A stretch of DNA of 25,169 nt from a virus: the IMG/VR virus record IMGVR_UViG_3300023176_000042, positions 1 to 25,169 of that record; one strand, written 5' to 3'. Below are positions 5,995 to 12,349 of this stretch, piece after piece. How positions within the stretch are numbered: position 1 is the stretch's first letter; each line of letters starts with the position of its first letter. Made by a program: the position numbers and the translations under genes. The notes under the pieces are model-generated. The model did no database searches, was not told the origin of the DNA, and saw only the letters and a program-made list of their open reading frames with translations.

Positions 5995-6275
5995 TGGCAG
6001 TTCGTAAAACGAAAAAGGGCGCCGCCCTTAAAAGATGGTTCAAAGAGGAGTGGAAAGATGTTCGCACAGGCAAAGCGTGTGGTCGTAAGGCGGGTGAGAA
6101 GCGTGGGACGCCATATTGCCGCCCAACTAAGCGAGTTAGTTCAAAGACTCCAAAAACTGCTTCAGAGATGACAAAATCTGAGAAGCGTAGTAGAATATCA
6201 CAGAAAAAACGTTTAGGGCAACCAGCAGGAAAGCCTAAACGTGTATCGCCCTTGCGGAGAAAGCGTAAGTCATGA
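5994..6275 (+). CDS. Very basic small protein with LKRWFKEEWKDVRTGKxCGR motif
   Basis: The 93-residue protein starts inside the stop of the preceding mini-gene. Residues 9-46 carry the core GAALKRWFKEEWKDVRTGKA then CGRKAGEKRGTPYCRPTKRV, with Cys29 and Cys42, followed by a Lys/Ser/Thr-rich tail containing EMTKSEKRSR and ending RKRKS. This 'LKRWFKExW...CGR...C.P..R' domain is common in small viral proteins across phages and large DNA viruses, without known function. It is the fourth basic mini-protein in the cluster. It overlaps the connector gene by ATGA, so expression is probably coupled to connector production. Confidence 0.8.
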   Translation: MAVRKTKKGAALKRWFKEEWKDVRTGKACGRKAGEKRGTPYCRPTKRVSSKTPKTASEMTKSEKRSRISQKKRLGQPAGKPKRVSPLRRKRKS

Positions 6276-6940
6276 CCACCTCAGGTTCAACAGATTTTGA
6301 ATTGGATGTAGCAGATTACATTGAAGAGGCTTTTGAGCGTTGTGGCTTGGAAGTGCGAACTGGCTATGATCTGAAAACGGCAAAGAGATCGTTGAACCTT
6401 TTATTTGCTGACTGGGCTAATCGTGGCTTAAATCAATGGACCATTGCACAACGGCAACAAGTTGTTACTGCAAGTGATGGTGAGTACGATCTTGGATCCG
6501 ATGTTATTGATGTTTTGTCTATGGTGATACGCAGAAGCGGTACCGATTACACTATGGATCGGATTAGCCGCGATACATATATCAGCATTCCAACAAAAAC
6601 CACCACTGGACGCCCAACACAATTCTTTATTGATCGTCAGGTCACGCCGCAGATTAAAGTGTGGCCATTGCCTGAAAATAGCACAGATACATTAATTTTT
6701 GACTGTTTAACTAGAATTGAAGACGCGGATACCATGACTAATACTTTGGACGTTCCGTTTCGGTTTTATCCGTGTTTGGCGGCTGGCCTTGCATATTATA
6801 TCGCCATTAAAAAAGCGCCAGATCGCATTCAAATGCTAAAGGCAATTTACGATGAAGAGTTTGATCGCGCACAAGCGGAGGATAGAGACAGGGCATCATT
6901 TAATGTAGCGCCTAATCTTCGTTATTATAGGGTATCGTAA
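6272..6940 (+). CDS. Head-to-tail connector/adaptor protein (T7 gp11 / P22 gp4-like)
   Basis: The 222-residue protein opens with a helical bundle. Residues 9-56 include ELDVADYIEEAFERCG, then TAKRSLNLLFADWANRGLNQWT, the pattern of connector proteins that bind below the portal: paired helices with 'LN.LL.EWANRG.N.W'. A beta section follows (QQVVTASDGEYDLGSDVIDVL, DYTMDRISRDTYISIP, GRPTQFFIDRQVTPQIKVWP), then a helical end (IKKAPDRIQMLKAIYDEEFDRA). In T7 and P22 such proteins form the dodecameric ring between portal and tail nozzle. Two further connector-type proteins follow immediately. The start overlaps the previous gene (ATGA), and the stop overlaps the next start (TAATG). Which of the T7/P22 families it belongs to cannot be settled by eye. 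Confidence 0.75.
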   Translation: MTTSGSTDFELDVADYIEEAFERCGLEVRTGYDLKTAKRSLNLLFADWANRGLNQWTIAQRQQVVTASDGEYDLGSDVIDVLSMVIRRSGTDYTMDRISRDTYISIPTKTTTGRPTQFFIDRQVTPQIKVWPLPENSTDTLIFDCLTRIEDADTMTNTLDVPFRFYPCLAAGLAYYIAIKKAPDRIQMLKAIYDEEFDRAQAEDRDRASFNVAPNLRYYRVS

Positions 6941-7446
6941 TGGCACGTTTTGCGACAGGTAAGGATGCTTGGGGGATCTCAGACAGATCTGGTTTCCGTT
7001 ATCGCTTGCGTGATATGAAGCGCGAATGGACTGGAATGCTGGTTGGCCCCGATGAGTTTGAGGAAAAACACCCTCAACTTGAGCCAATTAGAAACCTGCC
7101 AGACGCAGAGGCTATTAGGGATCCACGTCCTGACACGAGAACTGAGCCAGCAGTAGAACAATTGCTCGGCATCAACCCATTCAAATCAGGATCTAGTGGC
7201 AGCGCCGTGGTTACTGTTATAGAGCCATCTCATGGCAGAACTACTGGAGATACTGTAAGGTTTAGGAAAGCGGAGGGTTTTGATGGCTTTACTGAGTCTG
7301 TATTGGAAAACGCAAGCGGCTATACAATCACTGTGGTTGATGTTAACTCGTACACTTTCACGGCGTCATCAGGGACAGCAACCGAAGGTAGTAGACGCGG
7401 GGGCGGTCAAAATGCGACTGCTGGCCCCGTCACGTTGGAGAATTAA
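6940..7446 (+). CDS. Connector-region protein: Cys-less zinc-ribbon-like head plus FCCH-like beta domain
   Basis: The N-terminal 50 residues follow a phage pattern 'C-D-x-C-G-F-x-Y-x-L...EW.G..V......KHPQ', here SDRSGFRYRLRDMKREWTGM with FEEKHPQLEP. The metal-binding cysteines of the family are replaced (Ser14, Ser17 and no later pair), so no zinc would bind. A Pro/Arg-rich linker (51-80) leads to a small beta domain at about 86-150: SAVVTVIEPSHGRTTGDTVR, then GYTITVVDVNSYTFTASSGT. That domain resembles the E1 FCCH-type insert found in phage tail proteins and recurs in the tail hub protein encoded at 20660. The place between two adaptor genes implies a role in tail assembly. It starts inside the previous stop codon. 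Confidence 0.7.
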   Translation: MARFATGKDAWGISDRSGFRYRLRDMKREWTGMLVGPDEFEEKHPQLEPIRNLPDAEAIRDPRPDTRTEPAVEQLLGINPFKSGSSGSAVVTVIEPSHGRTTGDTVRFRKAEGFDGFTESVLENASGYTITVVDVNSYTFTASSGTATEGSRRGGGQNATAGPVTLEN

Positions 7447-8094
7447 ATGAGTTTTACATATAGCCAATTAAAAACAGCAATTCAGGACTACACAGAGAAC
7501 ACGGAAACGTCTTTTGTGACAAATCTTCCTGTGTTTATTAGGGCTTCAGAAGAGCGCATTTTCAAACTTGTTGATCTTGAATTATTTCGCAAGAACGCAA
7601 CGTCTGCGCTAACAACATCTGATCCTTATTTGTCCGTTCCATCTGACTATTTGTCTTCTTTTTCGCTTTCAATTACTAATGGCAGTTCAAAAGAATTCTT
7701 ATTACAGAAAGATGTGAATTTTTTGCAGGAGCATAGCCCCAATTCTTCATCTACTGGAACCCCTAAATATTACGCTTTTTTTGACATCGACAACTTTATT
7801 GTAGCCCCTACACCTGATAGCAATTACGCAGTTGAACTGCATTATTACTATCGCCCCGCATCATTAACGGCTGGGTCTGATAGCGGCACAACATGGTTGA
7901 GCGAGAATGCTCCAAATGCGCTTCTTTACGGATCGCTCGTAGAAGCGTATATTTACATGAAAGGTGAAGCTGACGTTCTTGCTATGTATGAAAAGCAATT
8001 TAGTGAGGCTTTATCGCGCATCAAGGATCTGGCCGAGGCCAGGGAAAACAATGACGCATATCGGCGGGGACTTCCCGACAGGCCACGGACATAG
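7447..8094 (+). CDS. Tail adaptor protein (SU10 adaptor-like)
   Basis: The 215-residue protein begins MSFTYSQLKTAIQDYTENTE, then FIRASEERIFKLVDLELFRKN, the start typical of adaptor proteins related to the phage SU10 adaptor: a short helix, 'F...LP.FI..AE.RI.R...L..FR'. The middle is beta (YLSVPSDYLSSFSLSI, KYYAFFDIDNFIVAPTPDS, VELHYYYRPASLT). The end is helical (WLSENAPNALLYGSLVEAYI, then MYEKQFSEALSRIKDLAEAR), matching the family's 'WL..N.P..LLYG.L.EAY.Y'. Adaptors of this kind sit under the portal and receive the tail fibres. It begins one base after the previous stop; the next ribosome site overlaps its own stop. Confidence 0.8.
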   Translation: MSFTYSQLKTAIQDYTENTETSFVTNLPVFIRASEERIFKLVDLELFRKNATSALTTSDPYLSVPSDYLSSFSLSITNGSSKEFLLQKDVNFLQEHSPNSSSTGTPKYYAFFDIDNFIVAPTPDSNYAVELHYYYRPASLTAGSDSGTTWLSENAPNALLYGSLVEAYIYMKGEADVLAMYEKQFSEALSRIKDLAEARENNDAYRRGLPDRPRT

Positions 8095-8103
8095 GAGTAG
8101 ATC

Positions 8104-8547
8104 ATGGCAACAAGTAACGCGGCAACCACATATCTTGAACATGCAGTTCTCGACTTCTTGTTCAAAAATAACTCTGAGGCTTTTGCATCGCCTGGCGACA
8201 GCATTTACATTGGCCTTGCAACAGCAGTTTCAGATGCCGAAGCAGGCACCGTGACTGAAGTAAACACGACTACTGAAGACGCTAACTATAGCCGACAGCA
8301 GGTAGCGGCCTCTGGTTGGACACTTGCTTCTAGTGCAACTGATGCTCAGACAGTAACCAACGCATCTAACATCGAGTATTCAGCATCAAGCGGGATTGCT
8401 TCGTATACGGTTACTCATGTGTTTATTGCTGACGCTTCCACAAGCGGCAACATCCTGTTTATTGGCGCACTTGATGCGAATAAGACGATTGCTTCAGGCG
8501 ACATCTTCCGCATCAATGCAGGTAACCTAACTGTTGAGTTGAAGTAA
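8104..8547 (+). CDS. Gp80-like tail fibre-associated protein
   Basis: The 147 residues begin ATTYLEHAVLDFLFKNNSEA then IYIGLATAVSDAEAG, the pattern of the phage 'Gp80-like' family (a helix 'YLE..LL...F', then a 'VYVGL.T' strand). The rest is beta with TASGW-like VAASGWTLAS, NIEYSASSGIASYTVTHVFI and NILFIGALDANKTIASGD. These proteins occur beside tail fibre genes and probably attach to or initiate fibres. AGGAG precedes the start by 7 bases, overlapping the upstream stop codon. It is the first gene of the fibre cluster. Confidence 0.7.
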   Translation: MATSNAATTYLEHAVLDFLFKNNSEAFASPGDSIYIGLATAVSDAEAGTVTEVNTTTEDANYSRQQVAASGWTLASSATDAQTVTNASNIEYSASSGIASYTVTHVFIADASTSGNILFIGALDANKTIASGDIFRINAGNLTVELK

Positions 8548-8548
8548 T

Positions 8549-8932
8549 ATGGCATTAGTCCTTTCTGATAGAGTCAAAGAGACTACAACAACCACAGGCA
8601 CTGGCACATACACTTTGGCTGGTGCCGTTGGGGGATTTGAGTCTTTTAACTCTATTGGAAATGGCAACACCACTTATTATGGTTGCACCGATGGCACTGA
8701 TTGGGAAGTTGGTATTGGCACCTACACTTCTAGCGGAACTACGCTGGCAAGAACCACGATCCTGCAATCGAGTAACGGCGATGCCGCAGTGAATTGGTCT
8801 GCTGGGACTCGTACAATTTTCTGTACACTTCCTGCTGAGAAGATTGTCAACACGGACAACCTTCAATCTGAAGGCAATAATTATTTTGACCCATTAGGAG
8901 AGGCGGTAGCACTCGCTATTGCTTTAGGATAA
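8549..8932 (+). CDS. Tail fibre-associated small protein (DRVKETTTTTGTGT family)
   Basis: The 127-residue protein opens ALVLSDRVKETTTTTGTGTY and has a beta core with FNSIGNGNTTYYGCTDGTDW, EVGIGTYTSSGTTLARTTIL and WSAGTRTIFCTLPAEKIV. I recognise this as a very common unnamed phage family, where 'DRV.ETT.TTGTG..TL' starts proteins or fibre N-termini and 'F..GIGTYT..GTTLART' follows. It likely forms a trimeric beta module that connects fibre to tail. It begins one base after the upstream stop with only a weak ribosome site, so coupling to that gene is likely. The C-terminal end (GEAVALAIALG) is hydrophobic. Confidence 0.75.
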   Translation: MALVLSDRVKETTTTTGTGTYTLAGAVGGFESFNSIGNGNTTYYGCTDGTDWEVGIGTYTSSGTTLARTTILQSSNGDAAVNWSAGTRTIFCTLPAEKIVNTDNLQSEGNNYFDPLGEAVALAIALG

Positions 8933-8936
8933 TACG

Positions 8937-9281
8937 ATGGCAAACTCTTTCAAATCTAAGACAGACACTGCTATAGGCACTAGCGCAGCGACTGTATATA
9001 CATGCCCCTCTTCGACTGAGACAACAATCATTGGGCTGACCGTAGCAAACATTATCACAAGTCAGGTTGAGGTAGATGTTCAACTTGATGCGAGTACCAG
9101 AACTTCTGGAGCGCAGGATAGTGTGTACATTATCAAGGATGCACCTGTGCCAGTTGGGTCATCTTTGGTTGTTATCGGCGGAGATCAAAAAGTTGTTATG
9201 GAGCCAGGTGATACCTTAAAGGTAACATCCAACACGGCGTCTTCCGCTGATGTGGTGTTATCTATTCTTGAAATTACATAA
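8937..9281 (+). CDS. Small beta-rich structural protein (114 aa)
   Basis: This protein reads as a single beta sandwich. The strands are SAATVYTCPSSTETTIIGLT, SQVEVDVQLDAS, YIIKDAPVPVGSSLVVIGGD, KVVMEPGDTLKVTSN and DVVLSILEIT. The pattern 'V.tcP....t.i..l.v.N.....v.v.....d...Y.ikd.pvp.g.sL.v..g..kvvl..gD.l.v.s' is one I recall from small phage structural proteins located next to fibres. GGA lies before the start and the gap to the previous gene is 4 bases. It is likely a virion protein, with no more precise role visible. Confidence 0.7.
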   Translation: MANSFKSKTDTAIGTSAATVYTCPSSTETTIIGLTVANIITSQVEVDVQLDASTRTSGAQDSVYIIKDAPVPVGSSLVVIGGDQKVVMEPGDTLKVTSNTASSADVVLSILEIT

Positions 9282-9292
9282 GGAACATCGCT

Positions 9293-11452
9293 ATGGGATA
9301 CATAGGTGCAGGACCAACACGCTTCAACACTGCTGATAGCCTAAACATCAATGGCGATGGCGCAACTGTCACTGGGATCAAAGACGAAGACAACATGGCA
9401 TCTGACAGTGCCGTCAAACTCGCCACTCAGCAATCCATCAAAGCATATGTAGACAGCCAGATTGGTGCCAACAATGAACTGTCAGAGGTTCTTGCTAACG
9501 GCAACACCACTGGCGGTAATAACATTGCATTTGCTGACAACGACAAGGCCATCTTTGGTGCTGGCAGTGACCTTCAGATTTATCACAATGGCAATGACAG
9601 CGTTGTGCGTGATGCTGGGACTGGCGACTTGCTTCTTGCAGGTTCAACTAATGTTAAAATAACAACAAGTGGCTTTGGTGAAACTATGGCAGAGTTTGCC
9701 ACCAACGGTGCGGCAACTCTTTACTACGACAACGCCGCCAAACTCGCCACCACATCATCTGGCATTGACGTAACTGGCACGGTGACGGCTGATGGGCTGA
9801 CGGTTGATAGTTCAACAGGCATCACAGTTAATGGCCCGTCAAGCAGTGATGGTAAGTTAAACCTTGTTGCGTATGCTGGAACACAAAACGCAGAAGCCAG
9901 AATACTTGCGGCTAGAGGCGCAACAAGCGGCACAGATAGCCGCCTAAAGTTTTACACAAACAACGGCACGTCATTAGTTGAACGTATTGATATTAACGAC
10001 AACGGCGATATTGCATTTATGTCCGATAACGGCACAACGCAAGGTCTGTATTGGGACGCCTCCGCACAGGCATTAGGGCTGGGGACTACATCGCCTAGCA
10101 ATGCTTTAACAATAGAATCCTCTGGCAGTAATTTTGCAACAATGCGTTTGGAAGCGCCTAGCAACACAACCCCTGCGGCCTTTCAAATTCGTGCGCACGA
10201 TGGCCTTTTTGACATACGAGACGCTAACAACAGCGCAATCCGAATGACCATTGACAGTAGCGGCAACGTGGGCATCGGAACTGCATCTCCGACTGCTGAC
10301 TTGCATATCTCATACGGCTCTGGCTCTGGCTTGCTTGTTGAAGACACAACAAACAGCCCATCAGTAAAGTCTGTAGTTACATCAGGCAATACAGAAAGTT
10401 ACTTTGGCGCAACATCAAATCACCCCCTTGTCTTCCTTCAAAATAATACAGAACGGATGCGGATTGATTCGTCAGGCAATGTTGCAATTGGCGACAGTGT
10501 TGCAGAAGCAAAACTTCACGTTAAATCCTCTGGCACTGCTGGCTTAAATATCTCACAGGGTGTAAAGATTGAAGGGCTAGGTGTAGGCGCAAATGGCGAT
10601 GCCGCTTGTCTTTCTTTTGCGGCAGGGGACGCTCAAGTAAAAGGAGCAGTAACTTTTACAAGAAATAGTTCATATGGGCGTGGCTATATGAGTTTCTTAG
10701 TAAATGGAGATGCAAGTTACACCAACCCATCTACTAGCGATGAACGGATGCGCATCACATCAGGCGGTAACGTGGGCATCGGGACATCACCTCTAGCCAA
10801 ATTTCACGTTGATAACACAAACTCTGCTTTTTATATGGGCTATGGTGGCAACGAAGATATTTACCTTCAGACCACAAACGGCAATGTGTTGTTCACAGAC
10901 AAGGGTGCAACAACGGAACGGATGCGGGTAGATTCGTCAGGCAATCTGCTGGTGGGTAAGACATCAGACACCTATAATACTGCTGGCTCTGTAATCAGGG
11001 CTAGTGGCATGATTAGGGCGACTGTATCAGGCGATGCGGCGGCACAATTTAACAGGCTGACCAGTGATGGCACTTTACTTAACTTTTCTCGTTCTGGAAG
11101 CACCGTAGGCTCTGTTTCTGTCACTACCACAGGCACAACCTACAACACCACATCAGACATACGCCTAAAGACCGACATCGCACCAATCGCAGATGCCACA
11201 GACAAACTGATGTCGATGAACGCAGTATCGCACAAGTGGAAGGCAGAGCCTGACGCTGATGCGGTGGTTGGCTTTATCGCTCAAGAGATGGCAGAGATTG
11301 TGCCAGAGGCGGTGAGCAAAGGCGAGGGCGAAGATGATATGTGGTCTATGGATTACGGTCGCATCACGCCTGTGCTTGTAGCGGCGTTGCAAGATGCACA
11401 TAAGAAGATTGAACAACTGGAACAGCGTATCGCTGAGATGGAGGCTAACTGA
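9293..11452 (+). CDS. Tail fibre with C-terminal S74 self-cleaving chaperone
   Basis: The 719-residue protein is a classic trimeric fibre. The N-terminus (GYIGAGPTRFNTADSLNI, then AVKLATQQSIKAYVDSQ) is the usual attachment region. The shaft has DLQIYHNGND and at least four spaced copies of a 'RM-RIDSSGNVGIG' motif (around DNA 10245, 10456, 10746 and 10918). Residues 621-719 form an intramolecular chaperone of the peptidase S74 type: SDIRLK with Ser621 and Lys626 at the five-residue spacing of the catalytic dyad known in endosialidase, then VGFIAQEMAEIVPEAV and a final coiled coil. Cleavage before Ser621 is predicted, after the chaperone has trimerised the fibre. The stop overlaps the next start (TGATG). 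No receptor-binding enzyme domain is visible. Confidence 0.85.
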   Translation: MGYIGAGPTRFNTADSLNINGDGATVTGIKDEDNMASDSAVKLATQQSIKAYVDSQIGANNELSEVLANGNTTGGNNIAFADNDKAIFGAGSDLQIYHNGNDSVVRDAGTGDLLLAGSTNVKITTSGFGETMAEFATNGAATLYYDNAAKLATTSSGIDVTGTVTADGLTVDSSTGITVNGPSSSDGKLNLVAYAGTQNAEARILAARGATSGTDSRLKFYTNNGTSLVERIDINDNGDIAFMSDNGTTQGLYWDASAQALGLGTTSPSNALTIESSGSNFATMRLEAPSNTTPAAFQIRAHDGLFDIRDANNSAIRMTIDSSGNVGIGTASPTADLHISYGSGSGLLVEDTTNSPSVKSVVTSGNTESYFGATSNHPLVFLQNNTERMRIDSSGNVAIGDSVAEAKLHVKSSGTAGLNISQGVKIEGLGVGANGDAACLSFAAGDAQVKGAVTFTRNSSYGRGYMSFLVNGDASYTNPSTSDERMRITSGGNVGIGTSPLAKFHVDNTNSAFYMGYGGNEDIYLQTTNGNVLFTDKGATTERMRVDSSGNLLVGKTSDTYNTAGSVIRASGMIRATVSGDAAAQFNRLTSDGTLLNFSRSGSTVGSVSVTTTGTTYNTTSDIRLKTDIAPIADATDKLMSMNAVSHKWKAEPDADAVVGFIAQEMAEIVPEAVSKGEGEDDMWSMDYGRITPVLVAALQDAHKKIEQLEQRIAEMEAN

Positions 11453-12051
11453 TGGCTGTATCATTAAATCCAAACGGTTTGACGCTAGGTTCAACAACGG
11501 TTGACGATTGGAATGACGCTGGTGTTTGGACTTTGATTGAGGCTGTTGACTTTTCTTCTTACGTCTCATCAGTTGATTTTACCACAGGCATAAATAGCAC
11601 CTATGACACTTATATGTTGATTGGTTCTGGTATGCACACGAACAATGCCGCAACAGAGGCTTGCGTCCAAGCGTATGTAAATGGTGCGTGGCAAACGTCT
11701 AACTATATGGTTATCTCTCAACGAATTATTCGCACAAGCACAAATGCTAATAACCAAGACACAACAAATTATACAGACTGCCTTTCAACGTCATACTTGA
11801 ACCCTAAAGGTGGCTCAAATCAAGGCGTGGATTTCAAGGTTATTTTCAACAACCCATCTAGCACCAGTTATCGGGTGCAAGCGATGGGTGAGTGGTGGGG
11901 CGAAGATAATGCCGTCAACCTTGTTTATAACAATTGCGCTGGTGTTTATCGCGGCGGCAATCAAGCAATGACAGGTATTCGGTTGCGTATCCGAAACGGC
12001 GTTTCATTCAACGGTTACAAAGTCGCTTTATATGGCTTAAAGTATTCGTGA
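11452..12051 (+). CDS. Probable receptor-binding tip/accessory fibre protein
   Basis: This 199-residue protein begins SLNPNGLTLGSTTVDDWNDA and continues as a beta sandwich: LIEAVDFSSYVSSVDFTTGI, YDTYMLIGSGMHTN, YRVQAMGEWWGED, and a closing block ITGIRLRIRNGVSFNGYKVA-like strand ending LYGLKYS. The ending 'GIR....NG..F.GYKV.LYGLK' and the earlier 'YD.Y.L.' block are typical of phage tail-spike or fibre-tip domains with a jelly-roll fold. Its start overlaps the S74 fibre's stop, so the two are made together. It may sit at the fibre tip once the chaperone leaves, or work as a separate adhesin. The function is inferred from fold texture and context. Confidence 0.65.
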   Translation: MAVSLNPNGLTLGSTTVDDWNDAGVWTLIEAVDFSSYVSSVDFTTGINSTYDTYMLIGSGMHTNNAATEACVQAYVNGAWQTSNYMVISQRIIRTSTNANNQDTTNYTDCLSTSYLNPKGGSNQGVDFKVIFNNPSSTSYRVQAMGEWWGEDNAVNLVYNNCAGVYRGGNQAMTGIRLRIRNGVSFNGYKVALYGLKYS

Positions 12052-12058
12052 GGTTAGT

Positions 12059-12340
12059 ATGACTAAAATGCACATAAAAAATGGTCAATTTGTAGAGATG
12101 ACACCAGAAGAGGAAGCGGCATTTGACGCTGATACATCTGTATTTGAGGCCAACGATACGGTTCGCTGGATGCAAGAGTTACGCAATGAGCGTAATCGCC
12201 TCTTGGCTGAGACAGACTATTGGGATGCGTCTGATACGCCCGACATGACCCAAGAGCAGATTGACTACCGCCAAGCATTGCGTGATATAACTAATACCTA
12301 TTCATCATTGGATGATGTTATCTGGCCTGTAAAACCGTAG
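12059..12340 (+). CDS. Tail fibre assembly chaperone (Phage_tail_APC-like)
   Basis: The 93 residues start with a short beta part (MHIKNGQFVEMTPEEEAAFD) and then contain WMQELRNERNRLLAETDYWD, followed by MTQEQIDYRQALRDITNTYS and VIWPVKP. The order 'LR..RN.LLAETD.W...D..MT..Q..YRQALRDI......VVWP.KP' is characteristic of small phage tail assembly chaperones encoded next to fibres. Such proteins help fibre folding or attachment and need not be in the virion. GAGGT precedes the start by 5 bases. It lies between the first fibre operon and the giant repeat fibre. Confidence 0.8.
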   Translation: MTKMHIKNGQFVEMTPEEEAAFDADTSVFEANDTVRWMQELRNERNRLLAETDYWDASDTPDMTQEQIDYRQALRDITNTYSSLDDVIWPVKP

Positions 12341-12349
12341 GAGTAGTAA

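Noticed and set aside
11165-11569. 134-codon minus-strand frame over the S74 domain, and the other minus-strand frames in the window
   Set aside because: All are opposite well-supported + strand genes, have no start context, and show only shadow composition.
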